Shown here one piece after another: positions 34,174 to 49,100 of a stretch of DNA of 64,000 nt. The stretch comes from Azolla caroliniana (Eukaryota; Polypodiophyta), in NCBI GenBank assembly GCA_043228905.1, contig JBHGNT010000006.1, forward strand, positions 22,134,001 through 22,198,000. Reading direction: 5' to 3'. The stretch's first letter is position 1. Every line of letters begins with the position of its first letter. The translations under genes were made by a program, and so were the position numbers. The notes below the pieces were generated by a model. That model was not told where the DNA came from. It searched no databases and saw only the letters and a list, made by a program, of their open reading frames with translations.

Positions 34174-37100
34174 ATGGCCTGTTCGCGTGCACCCCTTCCT
34201 CCTCACGCTCTCCTCGTTTTCCTTCTCGCCATGCCGCTATATTGGCATCTCGGTCAGAATCTCTCTTCCTCTCTCGTGAATGCCTCTCTGTCTAATAATT
34301 TCATGGAAATTATTACCATTAGTCGTTGTTTTTCTCGAGAAAATCTCATCCATAGTTCTCGTTAAATCGCTTTTTCTTTCCAAGAATTAGCTGAGAATAA
34401 CAGATCACTCAAACGGTGAAAATTAAACAGTTTTTTGTGAGACATCACCATTAAAGAAAGGAAGATACCCATTTACACATGTACACGCATACGTACGCTT
34501 AAACATACATACATGCGTACACAAATACGTGCATAACATGCATTCATCCATCAAGACATGCATACACTCATGCATGCATAGCATATATACGTAACATATA
34601 TCCATCCATCCATCCATATATTTATATCTTCTCTTTACAATTTTCACAAACGGAGCAAATTTGTCAGGTGGAACCATATAAGTTCTGTAGAAAATTCCTA
34701 TAAGTTTGTGATGCTTTTTTCGAAATTCCTAGAATTTCACGCATGGAAAGGAAACTGAACACTGCCTCAGGGTTTCCGATGAAGAATGAATAATGTGGAA
34801 AAATAAATGGGACACTATTTGTAATCAATAATGAAGATGATATGTGTAGTCAATGATGATGATAAAACTGGTTTCAGGAGTTACGTTGATGGAGTAATCC
34901 TTTTAGTTGACTCACATCGAAGGTCTACATGTACACCAGCTTATCTATGACTATTATATATTATTAACCTTCCTCGTTCACACCTAAGAAGTTGGATAAG
35001 CAAGTAAGGCCAATGTCTAGAGAATAGAGTGATGTGCCATGAGTCATGACATAGTCTATGGAGAAATTTTAGAATATCTCCCTTCCCTTATGTGAGACTT
35101 GACAATGTAGTATATGAGAACAGTTTGTGTACAGTAAACTTTCAAGAACATTTTATTGCATAAAAGTTGATTTGGGGAAATAATGCTCCACACTTTGATA
35201 ATCAGTGGTTTTATGGCCATGTGCTAATGATATACAGCTCAAACTGCAAACATAAGCCCCAGATGTACAAGGAGCAGCCTCTCAAAAACATCTGTAAATA
35301 AAATTTATGAAGGAATTCAATTCAATTTTTCTATTGAAGCCTTCAAATATGGATGTGAAACATCACCCTGCATTGGAGCATTAGAATGTAGCCTAAGCTG
35401 TGGACAATGTGCACATTACTCTGGAGCTCCTTCCTTGAGTTTCAATGTCGTTAATAAGTTAACTGGATCAGTTTTACCAAATGTAACATGCCAAGTAGGA
35501 AGTGCTAGTACAGGGATGTACCCAATTTCTTGTCGTGTTACAAACTCTATGGCAAGCAATAGTACACTATACAGAATGGATATATTGTCAGTTGAAAATC
35601 CAGCAGTTCCGGACCGACTAGGAGAAACACCTGCGACAATGGTTTTGCTTCCAGGTATAATGAGTGTGGTTTCAAAAGGAATCCAAGATTGCCTTACTTC
35701 CATTAATCTTAATATATGAATGTTTCAACAAAGCTGTAAACATCCGTCATAAGGCTGTACTTCATTAAAAGTGTACTATGGATCTATATTCTTCTATGAG
35801 AATTTGGAGAGTATGAAAGAATTTTGCTCACATTTTCTGTAGGAAATTAATGCTGGACAATGGTTTTCTTGAACTCCAGTAAATGTGTATTGTGATAAGT
35901 AGATATACAGGTGGTATGCTTTCTGATGAACCTTGATATTGACATAAATCTTGGGTTTAATCTGGAGCATTTTTCAGTCATGTAGGGCTTATGTGAATTT
36001 ATAGGATTAACTGATGGGGTTTCCATCAGCTGTCTCTATTTTGTAGTTTCAAAGGAGCTGTAAAAAGTTGGATATAGTAGATTTGTCAAAGTACTTGTTT
36101 CTTGAAACACTAGCAGGAAACAAATGGCCAAAAATGTAGTTTTCCTGAGAACACATAAATGACAACAGATCACGACAATATCAATGTAGGCTTCAAGTTA
36201 GTTTGGAAGAACCTTGAAGCTCATGTTAAAGAACTGTAACTTGAAAGTTCAGCTGAAGATACAAGGCTTAAAGGACGAAAGTTGGGAGATGCTGGTGTAG
36301 ATTGGTTCAAGCTGGAAATTTGGGAGAAAGCAACTTGGTATGGAAACCATAAACTGCCATGGTCTTAGAAAAGCTTAAGTGCAATTGGGAGCTATATACA
36401 AAAAGAGATCAACATAATGGGGAGTCTATAGTATGGAAAGTATTACGAATCAAAATGAATATTTTGATTAAGGAAAAAATGGATCAAGGTGCTTAACCAC
36501 ACTGACTAATCCCAAGTGAAGGACAAGAGATGAACATAAAATACAATTCGTGTCCCATACCACCAACTATTACCTTATGTTATACTGTCGATGTTGAGAT
36601 GAACAGATCCAAATGAAGAGAGCATTTCTCACCAATAGAGTCTCAACAACGTCTCAAGCTGCCGTAATGAAGGGGTAGCGAGTTCCATTTATATATCCCA
36701 ATACCTTAGGTTTCCAGACCAACAGACCACTACGTGTTCCCATGTGTCATAGGTCCTTATGGTTTTGTCCTAAGTCCTAGGATAACTGGTTTCTCACTTA
36801 CACATCCCTGAAACCATTAAAATTAGCATTATGTTATGCCTATATCAGAAATGCTGAAATGTCAAGTAAATAATCAATTATGATAATAGTTCAAACACAT
36901 GGGAATTTGCGAACGTAGTTTCTCCAAATATTGATAAGTGCCTATATCGGGTTTCATTTTTATTTTATTGAGGGCCATATTGCATGACATTACAATCCAC
37001 TACCATGGTTTCTTATATAGAATTCATCTCTACCACCTTCCTTCACTTCTTTGGCGATTGTATGTCTTTGTATTATTCAGCATTTCCTCAGAATAGGCTA

Positions 37101-40100
37101 CAGGCAAAAAATGAGCAACAAAGACTTGTTTTTTAAGAGAAAAGACCCAACAAGGGTAGCCAACAATGAAAACGTAGTTAAACACTAGAGGAAAAAGTGG
37201 TAATCTAGAAAAGTGCTCATCTCATCAAGATGATTATCAGATGTAATATATCAAAGTGATGAGAAGAATCCCCACGTTTTAGAACTGATGTTGTGGGATT
37301 GATAGATTGTGAAATAAAACTATATTAACAACTTTTAAGAGACCAAAATTGCGTATAAGACTAGAAAAAAGATTTGTAAAGAATCTAACTCTCGTAGAGT
37401 TGGAGTACATATGTGGAAGCGTAGTGTGTGTGTGAGAGTGGGTGTGTTTGCAAGAGAAGGAATCAGAGAAAATAACCAGAAATAATAAAATACACAGTCG
37501 GGGGATGATAGCTTCTTCGCTGAAGAAAGAAAGAAAGAAAGAAATATTAACATCTTTTAAGAGGCCAAAATGGCCTATAAGACCAAATAAGAGATTACAT
37601 CGACTATATTAATCGACTAAAGATCATCAACTAAACCCAATGGGCCAAGGGGATTTTATATAAAAGTCCTCCAGAAACTGCCACATTAAATGTGGTTGGT
37701 GGAATCTAATCAAGATATCCGCTTGAGTACGATTCTATCATAAGAATATATGATATTCTTTGACCACATTTACACTTGACAACTAACTAGATATCACAAT
37801 CAAGTTCTTCGTGTAACTAGATAGTTCACACGGGTTATAGTAAAGTGTGCTCACTGCATTTTTTCATACATCGTGCTTTTCTTCATAAGCACATGTTCAC
37901 CCGTTGAGCTTGATTCTCAACAAGATTGCATAACATTACCTTAGACCGAACCTTCTGACATTGAAGAAATGTCCTATATGAGCCTCTCCAAGATGAAGAG
38001 ATCTTTGAAATGATAGAAGCACCTTTGATGCTGAGTGATAAAGGCCTATATTGTTGATGACAATTATGGTGGGCCTGTGGTTGAGATGGTCTTGTCTATG
38101 TGCATGGCACATTGCTATTGCCCGATCTATTTGCATCCCTTTCGATAACACATAATAGGTCGGAGCTTGTGTATTTGTTATTCTGATTACACCCGAGTAT
38201 GGCAGAATTGGCAGATCCATTCTTCCATAGATTTGTGTTCACATCTTCCTATCTCAAATTCTAACCGATGTGAAAAACAATTTGAGCTGCCTATCAGAGT
38301 AATGGAGAAGAAAAAGTATATATGGATCCTTGAAGAAAAAAGTAAAAGAGCATGGAGTCTGTTTAATGACAGGCAAACTAACAGACATCTGATCTCGAAT
38401 TGCCAAATATGATCTCTTTTTCTTCGTGTGAAGGCGTTGGAAGCATGCCATTATACTCCACAACTATACAAATAAAGTATCTTGCAAATAAATTGGTGTT
38501 TAGCATGCCCAATCTTGTTCTTAGCCTATTTGTCCTTTTGTCATCCATCCATCACATCCTTCACCTTAAAGCATAGATATATGTGATCTACTGTCAAGCC
38601 AAAAGGTCTACTAGAGATAGTGAAATCTGTTATCTCGGGTAGAAGGGATGGAGATCCCTTAATGTAATTGGTTGTTCTTGCATGTCCCTCAGGGTTCCAT
38701 TAATCTTAAAAGCATTAGATCTTGGCCATTATGACAACCATTGTATATCATGAATCCATGTGCATTAGCATGGGCTAGAAAGTGTTTGTCATACTCTGTT
38801 GCACTGCATAAGAGTATGTTTGCATATTCATCCCAATCCTCAGGTGGTTAGTTGTATGCTAGATTGCATGCCATCAAACATTTTCCATGATTGTTTACTT
38901 TCTTCTCAAACATCTATCCTATGCGCTGCATAGTGTGATAGGGCAGCTGCGAACTTCATTACATCAGTTAGAGATTGAGGTAGGCAGATATACACAAATA
39001 CTTCTAGAAGAAAGAATTTGCCAATTATGTCATGCAAGAGTGGAACCTGAAGATCTCTATGTTTGTTACTCTAGTTTTTTATGAAATCAGAGGGAGATAC
39101 CATTGCCTCTTTAAACAAGGCTTTGGTCCACTACGCAATGTAATGGAATATGAGGACCAACGATGCCTAGGACTTTTCTTGCTAGAGCTCAAGAGACATC
39201 GGGAAAAGTTGTTGAAGAATACAACCACACAAGCTCATCCACAAAGAACAATCACAACTTTCTTTAGCCCCATCACTCCTACTAATGCTACAAGTCAATC
39301 ATGGGATACACAAATGGGCTCAAGTCTAGGACATACCAAAGGGGTTACTATTGATCGGGCAAATTTGCCGTGCACATAGGCCCCGGCCCCATGGACCACG
39401 ACCTCGACACCCTTGTCATCGACAGATAAAAACCATTATCTCTTGCCATCGTAGTTGCTTCCCTCGCTTTGGAGACATTTCCATTCTGGATCGAACTATG
39501 TTATAGATCTTTCGAAGACAAAAGCTACAATATACCTAACTTGAGAATCTCACATGTGCCAAAAACCAGATTCCCTCGTTTCTTTTCTTTTCATCTTATT
39601 TACTTTTATATTTATTGTGTAATATTTATTTTATTTTGATTTGTTCCCAAAGACGAGACAACACTTAAGATGTAATCTCTTATTTGGATTTATAGGCCAT
39701 TTTGGCCTCTTAAAAGACGTTAATATATCTTTCTTTCTTTCGAAGGAACAACCAGTAGATCTGCATTAATCTCTTCTTCTTCTTGTGAAGGCATTGGGGA
39801 TTATTCTTGCTTATTTATGTGTATGAATTCCCCAACTTACTTTTCATTTATAACACCTCTTTTTATTATGACATTTTTCATCTTCCCAACTAGTTTGTGG
39901 CTCTATCATGCATGGATGCCTTGCCGATTGTGGTGTTAGGAAAAACATTTGTAGCAGCATAATGAAATTGCTCTAATTGTGTGACTTCCTCTAGAGATAG
40001 TGAAATCATTATCTTTGGTTGAAGGGATACAGATCTCATCAAGTAATCAACCGTGCTTGCACCTCCCTTGGGCTCATTGCTGCATATATTGCAGCATTTT

Positions 40101-43100
40101 GTTACTTTGTTTCTATCTTGAGCTCATTGCTGTAGGCCAACTTCCCATGCCACAAATTCTCCAAACATGGTCTTGCTTATGGCAAACAAAGTTGTTCATT
40201 CTTAGTACTTACATTGAAGTCCCCTAATACTATTATATCCCCCATAATAGAAAATCTTATGATATCATACAATGGCATCTCCACCCAGATTATATCATGG
40301 GGCACTGATGCTTTGCTCCTTGCTTGTGGGCAATCATTGAAACTAAACATCTCCATGTCCATGTGCCCTATGAAGGACCAGTCCCCAAATTTCTACTTTA
40401 TAGAGTTGGTTCTACAAGTTTATCAAACAACCACAATTTAGTTCGTGGTTCTTTGAACTGGATATGTGCACATTGTCTCTCAAGGTCATCAAGGGCTGCA
40501 TATTGACAAGAAAGTTGAGCGCAGCCAGATTTCTGTGGGGAGAACCGAGTCCCTATGAATATTGCTCCTAGAGATGTGTAGGACCATCTTAGAATTCAGG
40601 TTTGAATCTTTCATTACCCGTGCTGAGGCTTAGTCCCCAAATTTTTACTCTGTAGAGGAGTTGGTGCTATAAGTGTATCGAACAATCACAGTTCGATTTT
40701 GTGGTTCTTGGAACTGGATACATGTGTACTGCCTCTCAAGGTCATGAAGGGATGCATATTCACAAGAAGTCGAGTACAGAATTAGAATTAGAATTTTTAT
40801 CGTCCATAAAGAGGCCAGTTTTGACTTATGGGACATGAGTATAAATGTGTTCTTGGTATGTGTCTCCTTCCTAAGAAGTTGTATTCATACATTGAAGCAC
40901 AAAGTCTCTATGCGTGAATAAAGCATACACATATGAGCTCAACCTTCTAGGTGGTGTCTTTAAGTATGGGACTTAAGTTATCACTCCCTCTTAGTATGTT
41001 AGCATATCGTGAACTAATTGCACTATATGTCGAGCATGTGAAGAGCAAGCGACATTCATCGTCTACCATGCCTTCATTGCATACTTTACATGTCTTCAAA
41101 TTCGTTACATTTTGATACCATGATGCAACTTCAATACCTAACTTGTGAGATCGAGTGCGAAGTAGTGTAAGGGCTCTACGAGCATTACTACTCATATTGG
41201 TAATGAGATAAGGTTGGATACAGTCAATAGGCATTCTTGCTTTATATTGAGACCAACATTCAGGGTTGACATTTGCAATGTAGTATTCTAGCTTTGTCCT
41301 CTTTGCATCTTCCCACTTCATCCTTAATGATTCCACCAAGAGCATAACTTGGTTGACATTTCTATGGGAACACCTATTTCCAAGAGCATAACCTAGTAAG
41401 AGGTAGTGCATTTAACTCCTAATTGCCTCCTTAAAAACATCTTTTGAATTTTCTCAATCTCATTCCATGCATTAAGAGAGATGGTGCCACCCCATACATC
41501 TACTCCATAAAGCAATACTTGAGCTACCATGGCATTGATCAACATTAGTTTTACTTCCCATCCACAAGTATAACTTTGGTTGCATTGGTTCTCCAAAAGG
41601 TAATACGATTTCCAACCTGCTTGGAGCCTAGAATCAAAGCATGCACTCCATTTATTTGTGGCGGGTACATCAATACCAAGATATTTAAAGCTTCGAACAA
41701 ATTGTATATGTTCACCTCTATATGTGAGCATAGGGTAATGATGAGGTTGGATGGTTTGTACTACCATCATTTTTGTTTTCTCCACATTCACTGCTAGTCC
41801 ACTACTATGGCAAAATTCTTCTATTACCCCAAGTAAATGTTGTATACTATCAACATCATATGAGAAGAGTGCCACATCATCTGCATATAGAAGCAATAAG
41901 ATAACATGTTGCATCAATTTGGGGGCATTCAATCCTTCTTCTCTTGCAACCTTATTCACCACTTCTTCTAATTTATCAATACGTAAGCTAAAGAGTGTAG
42001 GTGATAGTGGACATCCTTGCTTAACCCCCTTGTTACTTAAAAAGTGCTTTGAGAATCCACTATCCATTTTTAGTTGGTATTTAACTTGTTCATATAGGCG
42101 TGCAACAACAACTTGGTACTTTAATGGCATGTCAATCTCTACCATTCTATTCCAAAGCTCACTTCATGGTACGGTATCAGAAGCTTTCTTGAAATCTACA
42201 AAACAACAATAAAATGTTTTTCTTTGTAGTCGACTCTCTTCCATGATTACTCTCAATGTGACCAAATGATCCACAAAAAGATTTACATGGGGAGAATTGA
42301 GGCCCTATGAATATTACTTGATAGATATGAGTAGGATTGTGTGTAGAACTCTGTTTTAAATTTCATTATGTATGCTTCAGTGGTGTTAAAAAAATCATCA
42401 CTTTGGTTTTATTGGTGTGAACCAACAAATTTTTATCTTTACAAAATGACTTCAAAATGTTACCTCCATAGAGTTGGAGATCAACACAATGTCATCGACA
42501 TATGGTAGTGTTGGTCTGGCTGCTAAGCATGCTCCTGAACTACCCGATCTTTCTTATGTAATTGGATGTTTGCTTGTTTCAATCCTTAACTGATGTGAAA
42601 AGGTCTTGAGCTACTTTGTCATGCTACAGAGTGCATGAGATATATGTAGATCCATATAATAGGACAGATGATATGTCCATCTTCAGACAACTGGAAAAGG
42701 AGGGCAATATAGGGGGGCATCTTCATACCAAGAGCTGTTGTAAAGAGACGGATAATGATGACCTGGGTAAAAACATAATGAAAAGATAAAAGTGTAACTG
42801 CAGTTGCCAGGATTGATAGGCAAGTAGAAGCAAATAAAGAATAGACATGGTGTACGCACATATACTACACATTCTGTCAATTCTACGGTGTCTGTCAACT
42901 TCTATCAAGACCATTAAAATTTTAGCCAAGTACTGAGTCATCGACGATAGATTTGCCTTTCATATGCAGAAAAGATAGAGAATATTCATGGTCTAGTGAA
43001 TATCCCTAAATCCAGTACTGAAGGTATAATCTGATTTCATGGCAAATATATAATCTGTTTATGATGCTGAAAAAATTGAAAAGTAAAAATTTAGCGCCAT

Positions 43101-46100
43101 TGTTGATACAGTAATTCTATAGCTCAAAATATCTGGCATTTCTGATGAGTGAAGTTGGGGTTTCAGTTCTAGCAAACCTATGAAGAAAGGGGGCATAAAT
43201 ATATTCCAGTTTGATAGCATGCATATGTTTATGATGGTAGGTTCTGTCTCTCTAAATCACAGTGTTGGCAGTTGGATCAATGGAATTAATGTATTCAAAG
43301 CAACATCAAAAGCAAAACTGTATGTACATTTAAGGGATGCATATAACAACTGGATTTATGGAGCTTCTATTCAAAATCAGAAATTAATTGGCAAAGTCAA
43401 GAAAGAAACAGATACAGAAACTATTATATATCAAGCTTCCCTTTTTGCTGATGTAAAAGCGGGATACCAACTGTTTGAGTATAAGACAACCACACCAGGG
43501 AATTATCTTCTACATGTCGTGGATCCAGAAGGAGTTACACTTTTGAAATCTCCTTTTAAGTTTAACATTACTGCAGGTATATCAACTATTGTGCTTAATA
43601 TATGTGGCTGATAATTGCTTATATTCCTAATATGTGAAGAAAGTAAATCTACTTTGAATAAATTTGAGTTGATCTAGTGTGTAATTGGTTTGTGAACAGG
43701 AGATATTTATGTAGTAAATTGTTTACTTGACTGGGATGAGGGAAATAACACTTTTAAGGCAGGGCAGGTGGCTTCACTCTTTATTTTAATCAAAGATGTC
43801 TACAACAATACTTTCAGTACAGAGAATGGCCGGTCTGATTTTTTTCAGTTTTCTGTAATTTCAAATAGTTCTGAAATTGCCAATCTTTCGGTGAGCTCAG
43901 AAAGTGATTCAGGACATGAAATTATTCAGTTTGTTCCATTTACAGCGGGGAGGCTGTTTTTGCAAGTTGGCAATGTGGATGACACACAAATAACAGGCTC
44001 ACCATTTACACTTTATGTGGTGCCAGGTACATATATTCGTAGACATTACAATTACAATATATCTGACTTGTGAATCTTACATTTACCGATAACAAATTCT
44101 TTAGTCTCGTTTTATCTTATTTACTTTTTTTTTTTACTTAGTAACATTTATTTATTTTGATTTCTTGTTCTCAAAGACGTCTCAACACTTAAGATGTGAT
44201 CTCCTGTTTGGTCTTATAGGCCATTTTGGCCTCTTAAAAGACGTTAATATATCTTTCTTTCTTTCTTTCTATATCTTAAAATACTTATATATATATATAT
44301 ATATATTTCTTTCTATATGACATTCCCGGGCAGTCCCCACACATATGTCTCATGCTCACGTTGTCGTGAAGATGCCCTGCAATGGTGTGAAATTCTTGTA
44401 AAAAGGGGCCAAGTGCGGGAGTGCAAACATGTGTGAACGTGGGGCAAAGGTGCCATAGGCACAGGTACCAAAATAAGGAAAAGTGAAGGGTGCATGAGGT
44501 GTACAAAAAGTAAGTGAGAAGAAATGCACATGTGCAAAAGGGTAGAGAGATGAGAAGCAAATGTGCATAAAGGAATGAAAAGGAGGAGGTGCACAAGTGT
44601 ATAAAAGTTATGAGAGAGAGAGAGATTCACACACACACGTGTGAAAGTGAGAGAGGCACAAGGTTCCACACAATCAGTCATAAATAAGCCTTGATTTAAG
44701 GCCAATATTCCTCTCTTGAAAAGGAGAGCAATATTATGCCATTAAAGGTAAGGTGGCTCCCTTCTCGTTTCGATAGATAAAGGCCATTGTAGGTGCTTCC
44801 CTCGCTTCGGAGACCTCTCCATTCTGGATCAACCTATGCTCGAGATCTTTCGAAGACAAAAGTTATAATATATTTAACTTGAGAATCGCACATGTTCCCA
44901 AAACCACATTCTTTACTCTCTCTTTATCTTATTTACTTTTATATTTACTGAGTAATGTTTATTCTATTTTGGTTTATTGTTCTCAAAGACAAGACAACAC
45001 TTACATTGTAATCTCTTGTTTGGTCTTATAGGCCATTTTGGCCTCTTAGAAGACATTAATATCTCTCTCTTTCTTTCTACTAATTTATTCCTATTTTTCT
45101 TGGCATTTGTTTACAGCGGCACTTTCAATTTCCTCTTGTACTGCTGAATGGGTAAATGGGAACTTATTTCTGGCAGGATCTTCTGCTTCTTTTAAAATCA
45201 TACTGAGAGACAAATATAAAAATATGTTGAATTCTACCTTGAAGAATCAGAATACCACAGGATTCAGTATGATACTATACTCTATAGGATCTATACAACG
45301 GATGATTCCGACCAATTTTTCAGTCACATCTGGTTTGGGCTATGAGCTGGTACATTTTGTACCTTATATTGTTGGAAATTTCAAGATATGGATAGGGAAG
45401 GATAACATTGCGATTTCAAATTCAACCCTCAAATTCTCTGTAGTCTCAGGTAATATTGACTGCTCAATTCAACGAAATAAAATTCCATAATATTCTACCA
45501 TCAGATAAGTATGTATTCAGATAACCTTATCAGCTAAGTTGATTGATTCCAAGAAATTTAATTAGAAATGATGTAAAAATCCCTTAGTTAAAGTCACAAC
45601 TCACTGGTCATGACCCTTTGGTGAAGTGAGACTAAATGGTCATCTTCTTGCCCATGTTATTCTGCAGTATATCATTATTAACCAGATATGTTATAAGGGA
45701 CAGTGTGTTTTTGAAAGTTTCACATTGATGGCAACAATTGTGCTCATTTCGTTTGAGCTATTGCTTATCATATAAGAGGGGAAATTAACCTTTTTTGGTA
45801 GTTTTCCATTGCCCATCATTTAGCACGTCTATTACAGGGAACCTTTTGCCTTAATATCCTATTGATTGGTAATATCAAGTATTACAACATACCAAGCAAG
45901 CCATTGTCTCATTCTCAGCTGCACATTCACAATATTGTGATTAAACTCAATTAGATTTATTTGAGAAGCAGACCTATGTTATTAGAGCTCAATACTCCCA
46001 AGCTATTAAATAATTTGATGTAGGCAATGGTTTATTTTGTACGGCTTCCATCAATAATGACAAAGACTTAGATACTCTAGTTATAGTATCTATATATATA

Positions 46101-49100
46101 ATTTGTGTACAATCATCATACCTAGGTTGCTTGGCAATATCAATGGTTTTTGGTAAATTTAATATATATGCAAAGCCCTGTTTTCAAAACAAAAAAACTT
46201 CTTCATTACAAAACAATTTGTGAGTTTGAACCTGAATTGTAAATTTTATTGATAAAAAAATGTCTCTCAAGTCTGGGTGTTTGATGAATTCCACTGTCAG
46301 TTGCTTCCCTGCTACATATTTTCCAATTTAACTGCAAAGCCTATGAATAAAAAGGATATTTGGTTCATAAATAAAAAGATAATACATTTCTGTTTATGTT
46401 TATGATTCTAGCAACTGTTTCAATTGCACAATGTCGAGCTTCATGGCATAATGGTATCAACAAGTTCAGAGCAGGAAATGATGCTGCAATCAATATTTCT
46501 TTGCATGATGCCTATGGCAACAACATTCGAACTAAAATTAATGCCAGCACTTTGCAGTTCTCTCTGAGGGTAAATGGGAGGAAGGGAGAAAACATGTATA
46601 TATCAAATATAGCTATACTCATGAATCATGGAAATATTTCAATCACCTTTATGCCTTGTTTGGTAGGGGTATTCTCTCTACAAGTTGAAAATAATGGTGA
46701 AGAAATTCAGAATTCTCCTCTCTCATTTACTGTGTATCCAGGTAAACTATAAACTTACCAATGAAGATAATATTTTATTATTCTATTTTATTTTTGAGAA
46801 GCATACACCTATTTAAGATTTAGAGGATCGCCTTATGTGCAGTTCTTTTGCGATTCAGGAAATATCTCTATCCATGCTTCTCTTGGTTCCTGGTATGGTG
46901 GAGTTAATCGTTCCAAACCAGATGAAGTCTTGAAACTCAACATTTTGATTAGAGACGTTTTTGGGAATCCTGTCCTTTCACCATCAAATAAAACTGTTTC
47001 AGATTTATTTATACCAAAACTTGTCAATGACCAAGGACAAGACACAGAGAATTTGACATTTAATATTGGTTTCACAAATGTACCTGGAAATATCGTTCTT
47101 TCATTTTCAACAAGGAAGACAGGGAAGCAATGGTTGCAGGTGGGACGACATGGAAATCAGAGTGAATTCCTTTTCAATGCACCCTTGTCTTTCTTTGTGG
47201 AGGATGGTAAATTGATCCATCTTTAAAGTTAGTACTTTATTTCCATTATTATATTTGCTAGAAATTTGATGTCTTTATGTTGGGCACGTGATGCAAAATA
47301 GGAATGGTTGCAGAAATCTTGGCTGTTTATTATTTGATGCATTGTGTTTTCAAAGCAAACACATGCCTTTAACTTTACACATGTTCCACGCATCTATGGA
47401 TTTCTGTAAAGTTTTACCTTTGGTGCATGAAAAATCCAGATTCTTTGGTTTCAATCAACTATACATATTTGTGTGCCCTTAAATGTTAGATCTTACACAA
47501 CTGTGTCCCCTAAGCTCTCTCTAGGCTCCCTCTGCAAGCTCCAGCTCTGTCCACTGGAACAGCGTATGCATACTGTTCAGCTTCAAAGTTTTGTCCTTAT
47601 ACAGATGTAGGTCTTACACATGGCCTATCCATTTTCATCAACGCCATAATAATAACCATCATTGCTTTTATATATCTATCATTGACACCCCTGAAGCCCA
47701 TTTACGAGTGTCAAACTAATTTTTATTTCGAGCTATGTTTCCACTCACAGTTTTAGTTCTATTTTTTAATGTTAATTGGTGAAGAGTATTTCATATAGCA
47801 ATGATTGCCAAGGTGTTTAAGAGGCCAATGTCTAAGCATCGTGATTATGCGATAATCTTGATAACATGCAGTATTACTACAGGTCCTCTATCATTTCAAC
47901 ATACATATGCCGAATGGAAATATCGAGTCAATATCTTTGCACCAAATAAAGGAGTAAAACTCTACATTTTTCAAAAGGATAAATGGGGGAATGCTGTGGG
48001 TGCCCTGGCTAATCTTCAAGTTATAATATACCGAGGAGACGAAACAATACCATCTCCTTATGCAGATATTTGGTTTCAAGCTGCAGAGGGTTCTGGTAAA
48101 GGAACTCAATTGATAACATTCACAACCACCGCTGCTGGAATATTTTCATTATACATAGAGGACGTATCAGGGAACAAAATTAGTGGGTGTCCATATAATT
48201 TCTCAGTGCTTGGAAGTAAAACTCTCCTTCCTTCACTGTTTTGATTATGTTTAAGAACATTTTACTTAATGCATGAGATGGAATGATTCTTGATATGGTT
48301 TACAAGCAAGAAATGCATAACTTCATAAGAAACATGGTATTAGAAGTTAGCTGACTCAGCAGAGTATGCACTCTATGTGCAGATTCCTATCCTGCAAACA
48401 CATAAGTGAGAAGTATGCCACATTATTTGCTGACCTCTACTACATGATGGAGAAGGATTACCCATGTCTCTTAGACCAAGGTCCGCCCGAGTGTAAGAAA
48501 CATAAGCAATCAACCTGTACATTAGCACATGGAATGCAGGGGCAATCACACATCACTGACTTCTTCCATGGTATACACTCCCGACGACAATGTGCCGTGG
48601 AATCACCATTGAGCAAGAAAAGGAATCCTGTGGTGACAGTAGAGATATCTAGTACCAGGAGACAGTGTACATGAGTCAAAAGAATCCTGTGTTGACAATG
48701 GAAATATCTTGTATCAGGATACAGTGCCATAAGTCAAAACAGAGCCATATCATTGCTTTTCATTATCACTTGAGGACACCTCTAAGAGGAATTCATGCAC
48801 TTCATCTTTCCTCGCTCTACCACACCATCATCCAACGCCATGACCCATCACTACCACTCATCCTATATATAGTAGATATGTGCTTCATGCTTGTAATTCC
48901 ATCCAATGAATTAATGTCAGTATCATGGATAACCAAAATAACCCATAGTTGTAATAATGGTTTGCCTCATTGGTTGATTTCAATATCTGGTAGGCATTAA
49001 TATATCTTTCTTTCTCAGGGGAACCTAGTGAATAGCCATTCAATTGTCGCACTTGTGATGCACACATATTTACACATGATTATAGGCAGTGATTGCATCA

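Noticed and set aside
34423-34677. Minus-strand frame rich in Met, Cys and Tyr
   Set aside because: Caused by ATACATAC/GCATGCAT low-complexity sequence in GEX2 intron 1.
40947-42145. Reverse transcriptase frames as a viral or pararetroviral insert
   Set aside because: The LLLYADDVALF type RT, the endonuclease-like GDFN fragment nearby, the C-terminal finger and the simple-repeat 3' tail of the family fit a LINE; no capsid, movement or RNase H module is present.
35655-43240. Further filamin-repeat exons hidden in the 7.6 kb GEX2 intron 2
   Set aside because: I looked for the repeat hallmarks (W-N-G start, LRDxYxN, SPF end) on the plus strand and found only LINE remnants and unrecognised sequence.
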